Of a stretch of 64,000 nucleotides of DNA, positions 8,999-18,700 are shown one piece after another. The DNA is from Vibrio sp. SCSIO 43136 (GTDB lineage: Bacteria; Pseudomonadota; Gammaproteobacteria; Enterobacterales; Vibrionaceae). The stretch spans positions 1,054,001 through 1,118,000 of the forward strand of contig NZ_CP071849.1 of NCBI RefSeq assembly GCF_023716565.1, read 5' to 3'. How positions within the stretch are numbered: position 1 is the stretch's first letter; each line of letters starts with the position of its first letter. A program made the position numbers and the translations under genes. The notes under the pieces are model-generated. The model was not told the DNA's origin, made no database searches, and worked only from the letters and a program-made list of their open reading frames with translations.

Positions 8999-10111
8999 TC
9001 AGACAGCTGATAAAAGCGCTTTACGCTCTTTATTAACAATACAAAAATTGCCACGCTTGGTTCGGCATTTAGAACAGCGTTCACACTCTACTGGGGTACG
9101 GTCACCTTCTTTCCAGCGCTTGACCAATTTCGGCTCAGAGAGCAGTGGACGAGAAAGCGCAAAGTATTGAATTTTGGTTCTGGTAGCAAGTGCTTCAATT
9201 GCCTCAAAATCAGTGAGCCCGCCAACTGTTATCACTGGGATATTCACTTCTTGACTGATCACACCACCGTATTGGTGGAAGTAGCCCTCTGATTCAATTG
9301 CCAAACCATCATGCACCTCGCCCACCATGGTATCCGCTTTACCGTGGATATTGCCCGATACCACAATCGCATCGACACCAACCGACTCTAACGTCTTACA
9401 AATTTGGCGTGTGTCCTCAAAACTTTGGCCGCCTTCGAAGAACTCTGTTGCGGTCAGTTTCACCATCAGTGGAAAATCTTCGCCAGCCAACTTCCTTGTC
9501 GCATCGATAATTTCCAATAGAAAACGCATACGGTTCTCCAGGCAACCACCATATTCATCGTCACGACGATTGTAATAAGGGCTCAAAAACTGATTGATCA
9601 AATAAGTATGCGCCGCGTGGATTTCCACGCCATCAAAACCAGATTGCTTTGCTCTCAATGCCGCTTGAGCAAAAGCATCCACAATATAGTCGATCTCCTG
9701 CTTAGTCATGGCTTTACCGAGTGTTTGAGTTCCCTTTTCAGGCACGTCACTTGGTGCAAAAATAATACGTTCGCCAAGGTTGTAAGTGGTTTTGGTCCCG
9801 CCATAAGCGAGCTGCATAACGATTTTTGAACCCTTCTCATGAACCTGCTGAGTCAACTTCTGATACTCTGGGATAAATGAGTCATTGTAGATGCCCATCA
9901 TTCCTGCATTGGGTTTTTCTTCTTCAACAATATTGGCATAACCTGTCACAATTAAACCCACTTCACCCTCAGCAAGTTCTTGGTAAATAGCATATAACTT
10001 ATCTGTCATATGGCCATCTTCTGTCGCCATATTTTCCCAGGTAGCGGCTCGCATGAATCGATTTTTCAGTTCTAGTTTTCCGATACGAGACGGTTCAAAC
10101 AAAATGCTCAA
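8999..10111 (-). CDS. NADH:flavin oxidoreductase, Old Yellow Enzyme family
   Basis: An FMN-dependent TIM-barrel reductase of 370 residues. Signatures: FEPSRIGKLELKNRF at the N-terminus, the catalytic pair H165 and H168 in EIHAAHTYLINQFLSP, PYYNRRDDEYGG, ENRMRFLLEII, and a phosphate-binding PVITVGGL. The C-terminus holds a cysteine group, CERCSKCRTKRGNFC, of the kind seen in OYE members that carry an extra cluster or metal site, although the large FAD/NAD domain of the 2,4-dienoyl-CoA reductase class is absent. The family reduces activated C=C bonds of enones or nitro compounds; the substrate is not predictable. It is monocistronic, with a terminator from the upstream BLUF gene just before it. 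Confidence 0.9.
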   Translation of the reverse strand: MSILFEPSRIGKLELKNRFMRAATWENMATEDGHMTDKLYAIYQELAEGEVGLIVTGYANIVEEEKPNAGMMGIYNDSFIPEYQKLTQQVHEKGSKIVMQLAYGGTKTTYNLGERIIFAPSDVPEKGTQTLGKAMTKQEIDYIVDAFAQAALRAKQSGFDGVEIHAAHTYLINQFLSPYYNRRDDEYGGCLENRMRFLLEIIDATRKLAGEDFPLMVKLTATEFFEGGQSFEDTRQICKTLESVGVDAIVVSGNIHGKADTMVGEVHDGLAIESEGYFHQYGGVISQEVNIPVITVGGLTDFEAIEALATRTKIQYFALSRPLLSEPKLVKRWKEGDRTPVECERCSKCRTKRGNFCIVNKERKALLSAV

Positions 10112-10141
10112 TGTGTTGCTCTCTTCTTTATAGGCAAAAAT

Positions 10142-10175
10142 AAAAAAACAGCCGCACGATAACGTGACGACTGTT
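10142..10175 (-). terminator. Rho-independent terminator downstream of the BLUF gene
   Basis: On the minus strand AACAGTCGTCACG pairs with CGTGCGGCTGTT across a TTAT loop (one bulged base, one G-T pair), then seven T residues. It closes the leftward transcript that includes the BLUF gene and possibly the CHAT cluster upstream. Confidence 0.8.
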
Positions 10176-10289
10176 CCTTAGTCATTCTTGCGCTGTTCTT
10201 AGCTTGTGAGACGGATTCTAGCAAGCCAATACCCGCTAATTCTTAACCTAGATTAATAAACCTGTGGTTAATACGACACACAAACAAGC

Positions 10290-10709
10290 TTACACCGATG
10301 GCAACTCCGACTTGAGGTGAACAAGCATTTGATAGGCAGACTTGGCTGACATTTGGTAAGGTTCAAATTCAGTTTGTCCGGAATACTTCATGTTGATAGG
10401 TACAGTCAGGCTAGACGTTGGAATGTAACCCATCGACCAGTCAACAAACTCACGCTCGCTGATGTCTTCAAAGCTCAATATGGTGATATCGGTATGACGT
10501 CTATCTTGAGCAATTTTGTTATAGATATTGTTAACGGCATCACGAGAGCCTTCGAGGCACTGTAAAAAATACTTACGGTTAAAACAGAGCATTCCCGTTA
10601 CATGTGCTTCACTGTTATTTTCTCTTGCCACAAGAAGGATGTCATCTAACGTAGAATGGGCAAACTCTTCGGTAACGGTACTCACATAGATTAAGCGTGA
10701 TAAGAACAT
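10290..10709 (-). CDS. BLUF-domain blue-light photoreceptor (FAD-binding)
   Basis: A 139-residue single-domain BLUF protein. The photoactive residues fit the AppA spacing: Y8 (LIYVS), N32, Q50 (FNRKYFLQCLEG) and W91 (FVDWSMGY), i.e. intervals of 24, 42 and 83 residues from the tyrosine. BLUF proteins bind FAD non-covalently and switch a hydrogen-bond network on blue light. With no output domain in this polypeptide, it should act through a protein partner. The gene starts 75 bases after the ankyrin/PPC gene ends, on the same strand and without a terminator between. An AT-rich stretch there could be its own promoter, so membership in the CHAT cluster is possible but unproven. Confidence 0.93.
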   Translation of the reverse strand: MFLSRLIYVSTVTEEFAHSTLDDILLVARENNSEAHVTGMLCFNRKYFLQCLEGSRDAVNNIYNKIAQDRRHTDITILSFEDISEREFVDWSMGYIPTSSLTVPINMKYSGQTEFEPYQMSAKSAYQMLVHLKSELPSV

Positions 10710-10784
10710 AATTAACTAGCCATTTGGTTGTTGGTATTGTTCTTAAAATATAATCCAAGTTGAAAAGTTTGCCAGATAGCTCAA

Positions 10785-11996
10785 TTAGTACTCGACAGAT
10801 AAAGAGTAGAGGCCCGAGCCCATACCCTCTCCTCTTACTCTAACGTAATAAGTCCCAGCGCTGATCGTGCCAGTAAGCTCGCTATAGCCAAGCGCTCGCT
10901 CCGTTGTACCAAGAACATTGCCCGAGCTGTTTAACACTTCCATCAACATCTCATTACCTCGTTCAACGCTGCGATTAATTGAGAAAAGAATCTCAGACTC
11001 TTTTTTTAAATCGATTCGGTAATAATCTACATCTTGGCTACCATCGATATAGTTAGCTAATGAGTGAGCTTTTCGTCTAACCTTAACCGCTGTCTCCATC
11101 GAATCATTTCCCTCTTTATCGAGAGAGTGAGTTTCAACAAGTAAAGCAAGTTTGGCCTGCCCTTCCTGCGAAACTGGTGACAGGTTTTTGCGATATAGTA
11201 CATTGAGCATGTAGAACATGTTTGACTCTTCTTGATCATCGCCAACATAACTGACGCCACTTTCATAAACATGGAACTTTTCTAAAGCCTCGTCGATTGC
11301 ATTGCCTGTCTCACCGAGCACATTTGTGTGAGAGTCAAAGTTTTCAACCTTATCGATAATCTGGTTAAAGCGAGCTAAATCTTGATTTGCAATAACTGAA
11401 ATTATTGGGGCTGGATAAAACTTCATGCTCGGAACATTAATGTCTGCTCCAATTGATAACAAATAGTCGAAATATTCGAATTGGCGATGACTCGCAGCGG
11501 CAGAAATTGGGTAGGCATCATCATTTTGTCTTTGCGTGACATCAAAGGACGCTCCATGTAGTTGTTTAGCGAACTCGATGGCACCCACCTTAGCCAAAGC
11601 CTCCTTCAGTCCATCTTCAGGCCTCTTTACAACAACCTCTACACCTTCAAGTATTTCGATACGTTCCTTTATTTTGTCTCTCACTTTTTTAGCCGTCGTA
11701 GAGTCTTTACCATCACAATCGTAGAAAAGCTCGTTCCACATATCCTTTGCGTCCTTGAAATTACGCTTGGCCGCTTGGTACTTTTCTAGCAATATTTTTC
11801 TCTGCTGATATAAGTTTTTTAACTGCTCTGGAGTTTCAGCTTCATAATATCTTGCGATCTGGAGATTCTTAGCGACGTAGTTATTCTGGTCGTACGCTTT
11901 AAGTTGAAGATCGTTAGCCTTATCCCAATCATAATCGCTGCATGCATGACCCGCTGCTGGCAGCATAAGTGCTAGCATCATCCATGTATATCTCAT
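10785..11996 (-). CDS. Secreted ankyrin-like protein with C-terminal PPC domain
   Basis: A 403-residue exported protein of unknown function. Residues 1-18 (MRYTWMMLALMLPAAGHA) are a signal peptide. A charged helical, probably coiled-coil segment (about 35-130) follows. Then come ankyrin-like helical pairs (about 140-290; e.g. AYPISAAASHRQFEYFDYLL, SIGADINVPS). The C-terminus (about 305-403; DSMETAVKV, QDVDYYRIDL, GTYYVRVRGEG) matches the pre-peptidase C-terminal (PPC) beta-sandwich common on secreted peptidases and matrix proteins. It has no protease domain of its own. It lies 19 bases after the racemase-like gene with an AAGGAAAG ribosome binding site and is the third gene after the giant CHAT protein. 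It is a candidate partner or substrate of that protease, which is inference. Confidence 0.8.
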   Translation of the reverse strand: MRYTWMMLALMLPAAGHACSDYDWDKANDLQLKAYDQNNYVAKNLQIARYYEAETPEQLKNLYQQRKILLEKYQAAKRNFKDAKDMWNELFYDCDGKDSTTAKKVRDKIKERIEILEGVEVVVKRPEDGLKEALAKVGAIEFAKQLHGASFDVTQRQNDDAYPISAAASHRQFEYFDYLLSIGADINVPSMKFYPAPIISVIANQDLARFNQIIDKVENFDSHTNVLGETGNAIDEALEKFHVYESGVSYVGDDQEESNMFYMLNVLYRKNLSPVSQEGQAKLALLVETHSLDKEGNDSMETAVKVRRKAHSLANYIDGSQDVDYYRIDLKKESEILFSINRSVERGNEMLMEVLNSSGNVLGTTERALGYSELTGTISAGTYYVRVRGEGMGSGLYSLSVEY

Positions 11997-12015
11997 ATAT
12001 CTTTCCTTGTTATCA

Positions 12016-12657
12016 TTACACTAACGCTTTTACTGCACGCTCAACGCCTAATCTTGGGCTACTGAGTATCGGCATTGAAGATGAAATTGACTGGCAAACA
12101 CCCGCCATTGACGCTTGCGCTAAGACCACGACATCAAAACCTAAGCTGTTCGCTTCGATCCCATCTTTTATCTTGAGGTGATACTGTTCTAAATCACCAT
12201 CGACAAAATGCGGCCATGCGTCTTTCACGCAATGAAAGTTAATATCGCTGATGGCTTCGATTCGCTCCATAGAGCTTTCAAGAAGTTCCAAAGTGGGCTG
12301 CAAAGTACTTTCTACGGCCGCGAGCACCAATATTTTTCCACCTAATTGAGCGGCTTTATCTGCCATTGCACGGTCAATTCGCTGAATAATACATCCATTT
12401 AGTCCGTCCAACTGCTCTGCCACCTGACCTATGGAAGAGCAAGTCACCACTATTAAGCGACTTTTCTCACTCAAGGAGTCCAACACTGTCGTGATTCTTG
12501 AGCTCAGCTCTTCATCCATGCCATGACGTTGCGCATAGATCAAAAGCGATTCATCGACATGATGATGAGTGATAACCTCGGGCGCTATCTCCTTAATAAT
12601 GCGCTCAAAGTTATCAACATGGATTTGCCCAGTATGCAAAAACGATATGTCGTACAT
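12016..12657 (-). CDS. Asp/Glu/hydantoin racemase-like protein
   Basis: A 213-residue cytoplasmic protein (no signal peptide) with the two-lobed aspartate/glutamate racemase fold. The first catalytic-type cysteine is present in LIVVTCSSIGQVAEQL. The matching position in the second lobe, where racemases have Cys (GCT or ACA type), reads VVLAQASMAGV, i.e. Ala-Ser, so two-base racemase chemistry as in MurI is not expected. Similar Asp/Glu racemase-like proteins with a single cysteine exist (arylmalonate decarboxylase uses one), so lyase or decarboxylase chemistry, or a binding role, is possible. It sits 50 bases after the CHAT gene and 19 before the ankyrin/PPC gene, with an AAGGA ribosome binding site, so cotranscription is very likely. 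Confidence 0.75.
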   Translation of the reverse strand: MYDISFLHTGQIHVDNFERIIKEIAPEVITHHHVDESLLIYAQRHGMDEELSSRITTVLDSLSEKSRLIVVTCSSIGQVAEQLDGLNGCIIQRIDRAMADKAAQLGGKILVLAAVESTLQPTLELLESSMERIEAISDINFHCVKDAWPHFVDGDLEQYHLKIKDGIEANSLGFDVVVLAQASMAGVCQSISSSMPILSSPRLGVERAVKALV

Positions 12658-12707
12658 TCACTAGTCCTTGTTAGTTTTGCGCCAATTCAATTTAACGCTG
12701 TTGCTTG

Positions 12708-15700
12708 TTAAGGTTTACCAAATACCGCAAAGCTCGACCATGCTGCTGGATCGGAAAGGTCGCCCTGTTTCGCAATCATGGCACGTTGCGCATTCGCCAG
12801 CGCAGTAAACGTGTTTTGGTTTGGTCTTTTAAGCTCATTGTAGAAAATACGCATCAGTTCAGAGGTTGCAGCATCATTGACTTGCCAGTAACTCGCCACA
12901 ACGGTTGGAACCTTAGCGTGGGCAAATGCACGCGCCATTGAGGCATATTCCAATCCTTTTACTCCTATTCCAGACTCACATGCTGACAAGACGACAAGAT
13001 CTGTTTCTTGAAGGTCCATCATAGAGATATCAATTACCCCTAAGCGTTGATTATCAGCCATCAGTAGGAAGCTATCTGCAGGGTCTTCTGAATCCAGTAT
13101 GCCGTGGGTAGCAAAATGGATCACTTGACTATCAAGCGCATGATTTTCTAGCTCTTCTATCGAGGCTTCTTCGCCTTCAAGTACCACTGAATCATCTGAG
13201 TAGATGTTTTCAATCGCTTCAACTTCTTGCCTTGCCCCCGGTAGAGATCCATCGGGATCCGAGACGAATAGCGCCATTTCATTCAATGACTCTTCGCCAC
13301 CAGCAATCAGGTTGAAGTGATAGAGTGATGGCAAAATACCCAGCGGATAACGCTCGATGGCATATTCTAGACTTGGCTCGCTATTTCGAATGAGTGCTGC
13401 AAATGGTACATAGTTAAGCGTACCGGCTGGCGTGATGTAGACTTCTTTTTTGCCGTCTAAATGGCCCTCAATTGGGCGAAGCAACTTATCATACAACCAG
13501 GTAAGACTTTGCATCATCTCTTCTTTACTACCACTCGGTCCAGATTTGATAAAGCCCCTAACCTGTTCAAACGGAGCGCCTTCGATGTCGACATGTAACT
13601 TGAGCGCTTGTTTACGAAGGCCATAGCTTACATTGGCGATATGACTGCTAAGTTCAGTTTGGTTGACTGACACTTCAAACACATTAGCGCCTTCCTTGCT
13701 TACAACTTGAGTAAGCAGTTTGTCTGGCGTTGGGATGAATTGAACCAACACTTGATCACTGGTGAGTTTGTCATTTAATGCGCTAATTTCACGAGGATCG
13801 ACACGCAACATTTGATACAAGGCCGTGTGGTCTCGCTCAAGATTAGCCAGCAATCTCTGCCTGGTACGCTCTTTACGCTTCAACTCTTTTTGCAACTGCT
13901 TTGAAGTTTTACTCGGTTTATCATCCGCACTTGGCTCGGTGAAACCTGTATTCTCTCTTGCACTCTGAGATTCAAGCTCAGCTTCTAATCGTTCTAGATC
14001 ATCCTCTACAGAACGGTATTTAGCTATCAGCTTGCCCTGTTCCGAGTTTTTTGGAATGTTGTCCAGAAATAGCGTCGAGATTTCATTTTGAATCTCGGTA
14101 TTGGTCGCCAGAAACGCTTGTGTGCCCATGTTGTGGTCACTTAGCAGAGAAGCAAGTCCACCAGCGTTGTACAAGGTTACACCCAGATCGGTTGCGACAA
14201 AGACTCGCCCGCGACCGTCAACACTGACCGAATGCACGACACGTGCACCGTATTGACCAAACGACTGGTCTTTGATTAACAACTGATTAAGCCTGTCTGG
14301 GTAGAGCCAGCCAGAGGATTGATACATCACAACCCCGGCCGCCGATGGGAATAGCCAAGCATCATCTTCGCCGAGCTTGACTCCCTCACGACCTAAGAAC
14401 AGCATTTGACTGCGGTCGCTCATTTCTTGATAACTCTTATCCCCCATGGTTCGATAAGATCGCCACTTGCCGTTATTATCCAGCAGGAAGCTACCACCGG
14501 TTGAGACTATCGCTTTATCTTCTGAAATCGGTGTATAGCCTAGCGCAAACCAATTCGGCTTTTCACTTCGCTTCACACGCTCAAAACCAAGTTCACCCAA
14601 CCTCAGTAGACCACCAGTTAAGTACACCCCTTGATGATCCAAATGACCTTCATTAGAGGCAACAACATATAAGTCACCTTGAAGATCTCTAAACACTTTC
14701 GCCAGCATATTACTGCGAGAAGGGAAACGTTTAGGATCAATGTAATAGTTAAAGTGCTCTAACTCACCCTGTTTCCAGTGAAACAGATCTGCACCCGCCA
14801 CAACCCAAATCGAGTCATCGGTATCGACGAAAATATCTTCGATGGGTCTATTTTCATGATCACTGGTTGCTTTAAACAGTTCCACTGTATCGGAAGTCCC
14901 GACAGCAATTTTTACCACGGTACGACCATCGTGTGTAATCAAGTCCCCGTTGGAGTTGCGGCGCAATATGCGAGCATTCACACCACTAAAGCGAATTGGC
15001 TCTACTTCACTCTCATCTTCGAAGAAGGCCATAATATCACCACCAGTTGCGGCAAACGTGGCTCCAAACTCTTTGATATAAAGCAAATCGGACGTTTTAC
15101 CCAGTCCCTCAAAACGACTGCTTCGGCTCGGTGCGAAATCATATACACCTTCTTGCGTCAAAATCGTCCAGTCACCCCTAGAGCTGCTTGCAGCCGCAAG
15201 CGGCCCAACACTTAAGCCACCACGCATTTCTTCATAAGGAAGTTCAATTAGGTGGAATCGCTGTTTGTGCCAAATGCCTAAACCTGTATCGCTGAGTACG
15301 GCTGGTACGTAGCCCAACTCAGGAAGATAGAGCTCAGTAAACCCAACCATACGTTGACTCATCGGCATAGTACTGGCGTCTGCGATAACCTGAGCATCGT
15401 CAAACACACCGTAGTCAAAATAGCGAGATTGGAGTATCTTTCCATCCCACCACCACAGCGTTCCTTCATAGGCATGCCACATGAAATATTGGACACCTGA
15501 GGCAATCTGACTCGACTCGCCTTTGGCATTCACAAGATGTAGGTTTTCTCCCGACAAAATGACCCAGTGCTGATCATCAAGACGTTTAAATTGGTCAACG
15601 CCGTATGTAAGGTCAGCCTTTACTGCCGTAGTTCGGTTAGTTTCATCAATCTCCAGTAGTTGCTGCCCTACAGCCAACCAAACATGGTCTTGGTAACTCT

Positions 15701-18700
15701 CAACATAGGCAACGTTTTCTGATGCTAAGTCATCTTCGAGGCCGTTCCAACGCACGACATTATCTTGCGTATCCACCACAAACAAGCCGCCTTGGGTCGC
15801 TAGGTAGACTGCGCCACTGTCTGCTTGCACGATATTTCGCACATTCATCCGCAATGCGGTATCGGGTTTGTCACCACTTCTCACTAATTTGCGAGATACA
15901 CCGTCATAATTAAACCAGCTCCAGAAGTTGTTACGTTTGAGCATCAACCCATCTTCGGTCCCAACCCACACGTCACCATTATCCAGTGCTAAAACCGATG
16001 AGATTTTGGAGCCATCTAGTTTTAGCCCTTCTATCTTTGGTAACGCATTGCGATACCAGTAGCCAGTATTGGAGACGATGCTGTTGTGTCGCCAACTTTG
16101 CTCTTGGATCTCTCTAAAGGCGAGATGGCTAGTCTGTTCGATAACACTTTGCACTGACTCATCTTGCTGATTCTGGCTCAACCATAAACGCATACTTTGC
16201 GCCGTTGACAACTCTTCTTCCACCAGACCCAATGGTCGAGTTTTATTTTGAGTTTCCATCCAGAATTTTACGAACTGAGCCACCTGTGCACGCCATTGTG
16301 GGTCGGCATGATAGCTTTGGTACATATCAAAGCTCATTGCAATCAAGTCCGACGAGTAGTTGCCAAGGTTTGTGGCCAAATGGCTAGCAAGCTCAACCCC
16401 CGTGTCTAGGATGGCTTGATGTCGCTCTGGGCCATCTGCGTATAACGCATCTTGGTGGCGAGACTCTAACACCTCTATCTTGTCATCGCGATAGTCGAGC
16501 TTAGGCAGTTTGAATTCTTGGCGAGCTGTTTGTGTGCTTTTTGCCAGTGAAAGTAAAGATTGGAAACTTTGCGTGATACGAAGCGCCATCTTATGCCCTT
16601 CTTCACTGAATGTGCGGGTGATCTCCCCTTCCTCATCGTATTCCACTCGCAATGTGCCCATACCGACTAAGGTGATCTCTACTGGTTTGTTAAGCGCATT
16701 GTAACGAAACAGCATCTCGGTAGTTGGCGTCTTCATCGAGGTAATACTGTTATTGAGGTCGTAATTTAACTCGACAGAGTCCCCATTGGCATTATTGATC
16801 GATGCTAAATTACCTCGCAGGTCATAACCGATTTCCAAGAATGAAGCACCACGGCTCATGTAAACTGGCTTACCGATAATAGGATCGTCTCGCTGTATGT
16901 AGACCTCGCCATTGGGAAGTACGATCTCCACTTCAGCAAGGCCATTATTGTCACGCTGACGAACGATATTTCCTTCACCAGCCAAGGCTTCTTTACGCAT
17001 CGAGTCAAACCAACCAACGTATCGGAGTGAAGATGAGATGGCGCTGTCATAGCGGTAGCTCAGGAAGCCTGCCAAGTGATCTCCGAGATCACTTAGCGCT
17101 TTTTGCTCAAGCTTCTTACTGACAACCACACCACGACTTCTCGCATCATTAAGCAGTTTCAATGCAATCGCAGCGGTACCCGTGCCCCAATATAAAGCGT
17201 CACTGGCCAGCGCATTCACTTTGTCCCCATTGTAAGGGTCGCGCCTAATCATCTCGTAGCCATAGCGATAGGCGGCAGTGTTTGGCAAATGGTCTCGATA
17301 GTTTTGTACCAATATCTGCAATACATTAGTGTTGTCTGGATTTATATCGCTGTAGTTTTGGATTTGTTTAGCGGCATTGGCAAAATCATCCATTGCATAA
17401 TAGATATCGGCAGCACTTCGATAGTAAGTGGATAGATAACCAAACCCATCTCGATAGCTATGCCAGTCTTCAAGGTGCTTTTGCAGCTCCTCACTAGGCA
17501 ACTTGTAGCGCTGAGCTTGACGAGTTAGCAACCACGTCTTATTCCAAACCCAGTCATTTTTCTCCGATGGGCTTTTGACTCCTAGTGCGGCTTTGTCTAA
17601 CCAGTCCCATGCAGCTCGATAATCATCATCAAACGCAGCGATTTCAAGCATATTAAGGTTGGCGTTGAAATTTGACGGTTCTATCTCTAGTTGAGCGAGC
17701 CAAACGTTAGATTTATCCGATGCCTTTTCGGCAACCAATTCCCACAGGGTATTATTCCACAACTGTTGTTTGCCCAACTCAAATAGGTAACGTTGTGCAG
17801 CAGAAGCGTTTTGCTGCGCCTTTACAGCGTTATACAAGGATTTAAGAAGTGTATTGTTGGTCGGATAAAGTTTCGCAAGTTGCTCCAAATGCTCTACCGC
17901 TTTGTCCGCTTGATGATTACGGATCAGCTCGTTGGCATACTCTTGTGCCAACGAAACATGGTTGGGAAACAACCCCATTGCGGTCTCTAGCAATTTACTC
18001 GCCTGCTGTGGCATATCTGCTTTTTTGTAGAGTTTAATTCCTTCCAAATAGGTCCATACCGTCGGGTGCTCTTGCTCCTCAAGTGCTATTTGAAGTGCTT
18101 TTATTGCCAACGAGGTTTCTCCGATGCTCGACAGGCTTTGGATGTAGATGCGCCACTCATAATCTCCCAGTTCACCAGAAGTTAGGAACGGGTCAAGCGT
18201 TCTCACTACCTTGGTATGATGGTCATCCGCTTTAAACAGAATGGCCTTATTGAGTGCGAGTAATACGGAATCTGGTGCATCTAACGCTTCGTAGATATCG
18301 TAGGCACGTCCTTTATCACCACTTTGACGATAAGCGGTTGCCGCATATCGTTTCGCTCTTAAATCCCAAGCATCGAAATCATTATTATACCAACGGGCTC
18401 TTAACGCCGTGCTGCCCTCAAGTTGCTCATCACGTCCTAACACCGCAAGTCGCTTATGGACCTGACCGATATTGGAATAGAAAGGGAAACTACTCACCCC
18501 TAACTGGAAGTGTTCAAGCGCCTGCTGATGGAAACTGCGTCCAGCATAAAAATAACCGAGTGACGTTGCTAATCGGCTATCGTAAGTCTCATCCAGCCAC
18601 TTGTGCTTTAATACTCTTAGATTAACCTCATTAACCGCTTTATCGGCTAATACCTGAGCGCCCATCTCCGCAACTAAGGTATTTTGTAGTTGCTCATTTG

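Noticed and set aside
14778..15215. 145-residue frame antisense to the giant CHAT gene
   Set aside because: No ribosome binding site, no recognisable domain, and the opposite strand is a continuous well-supported coding frame with propeller repeats.
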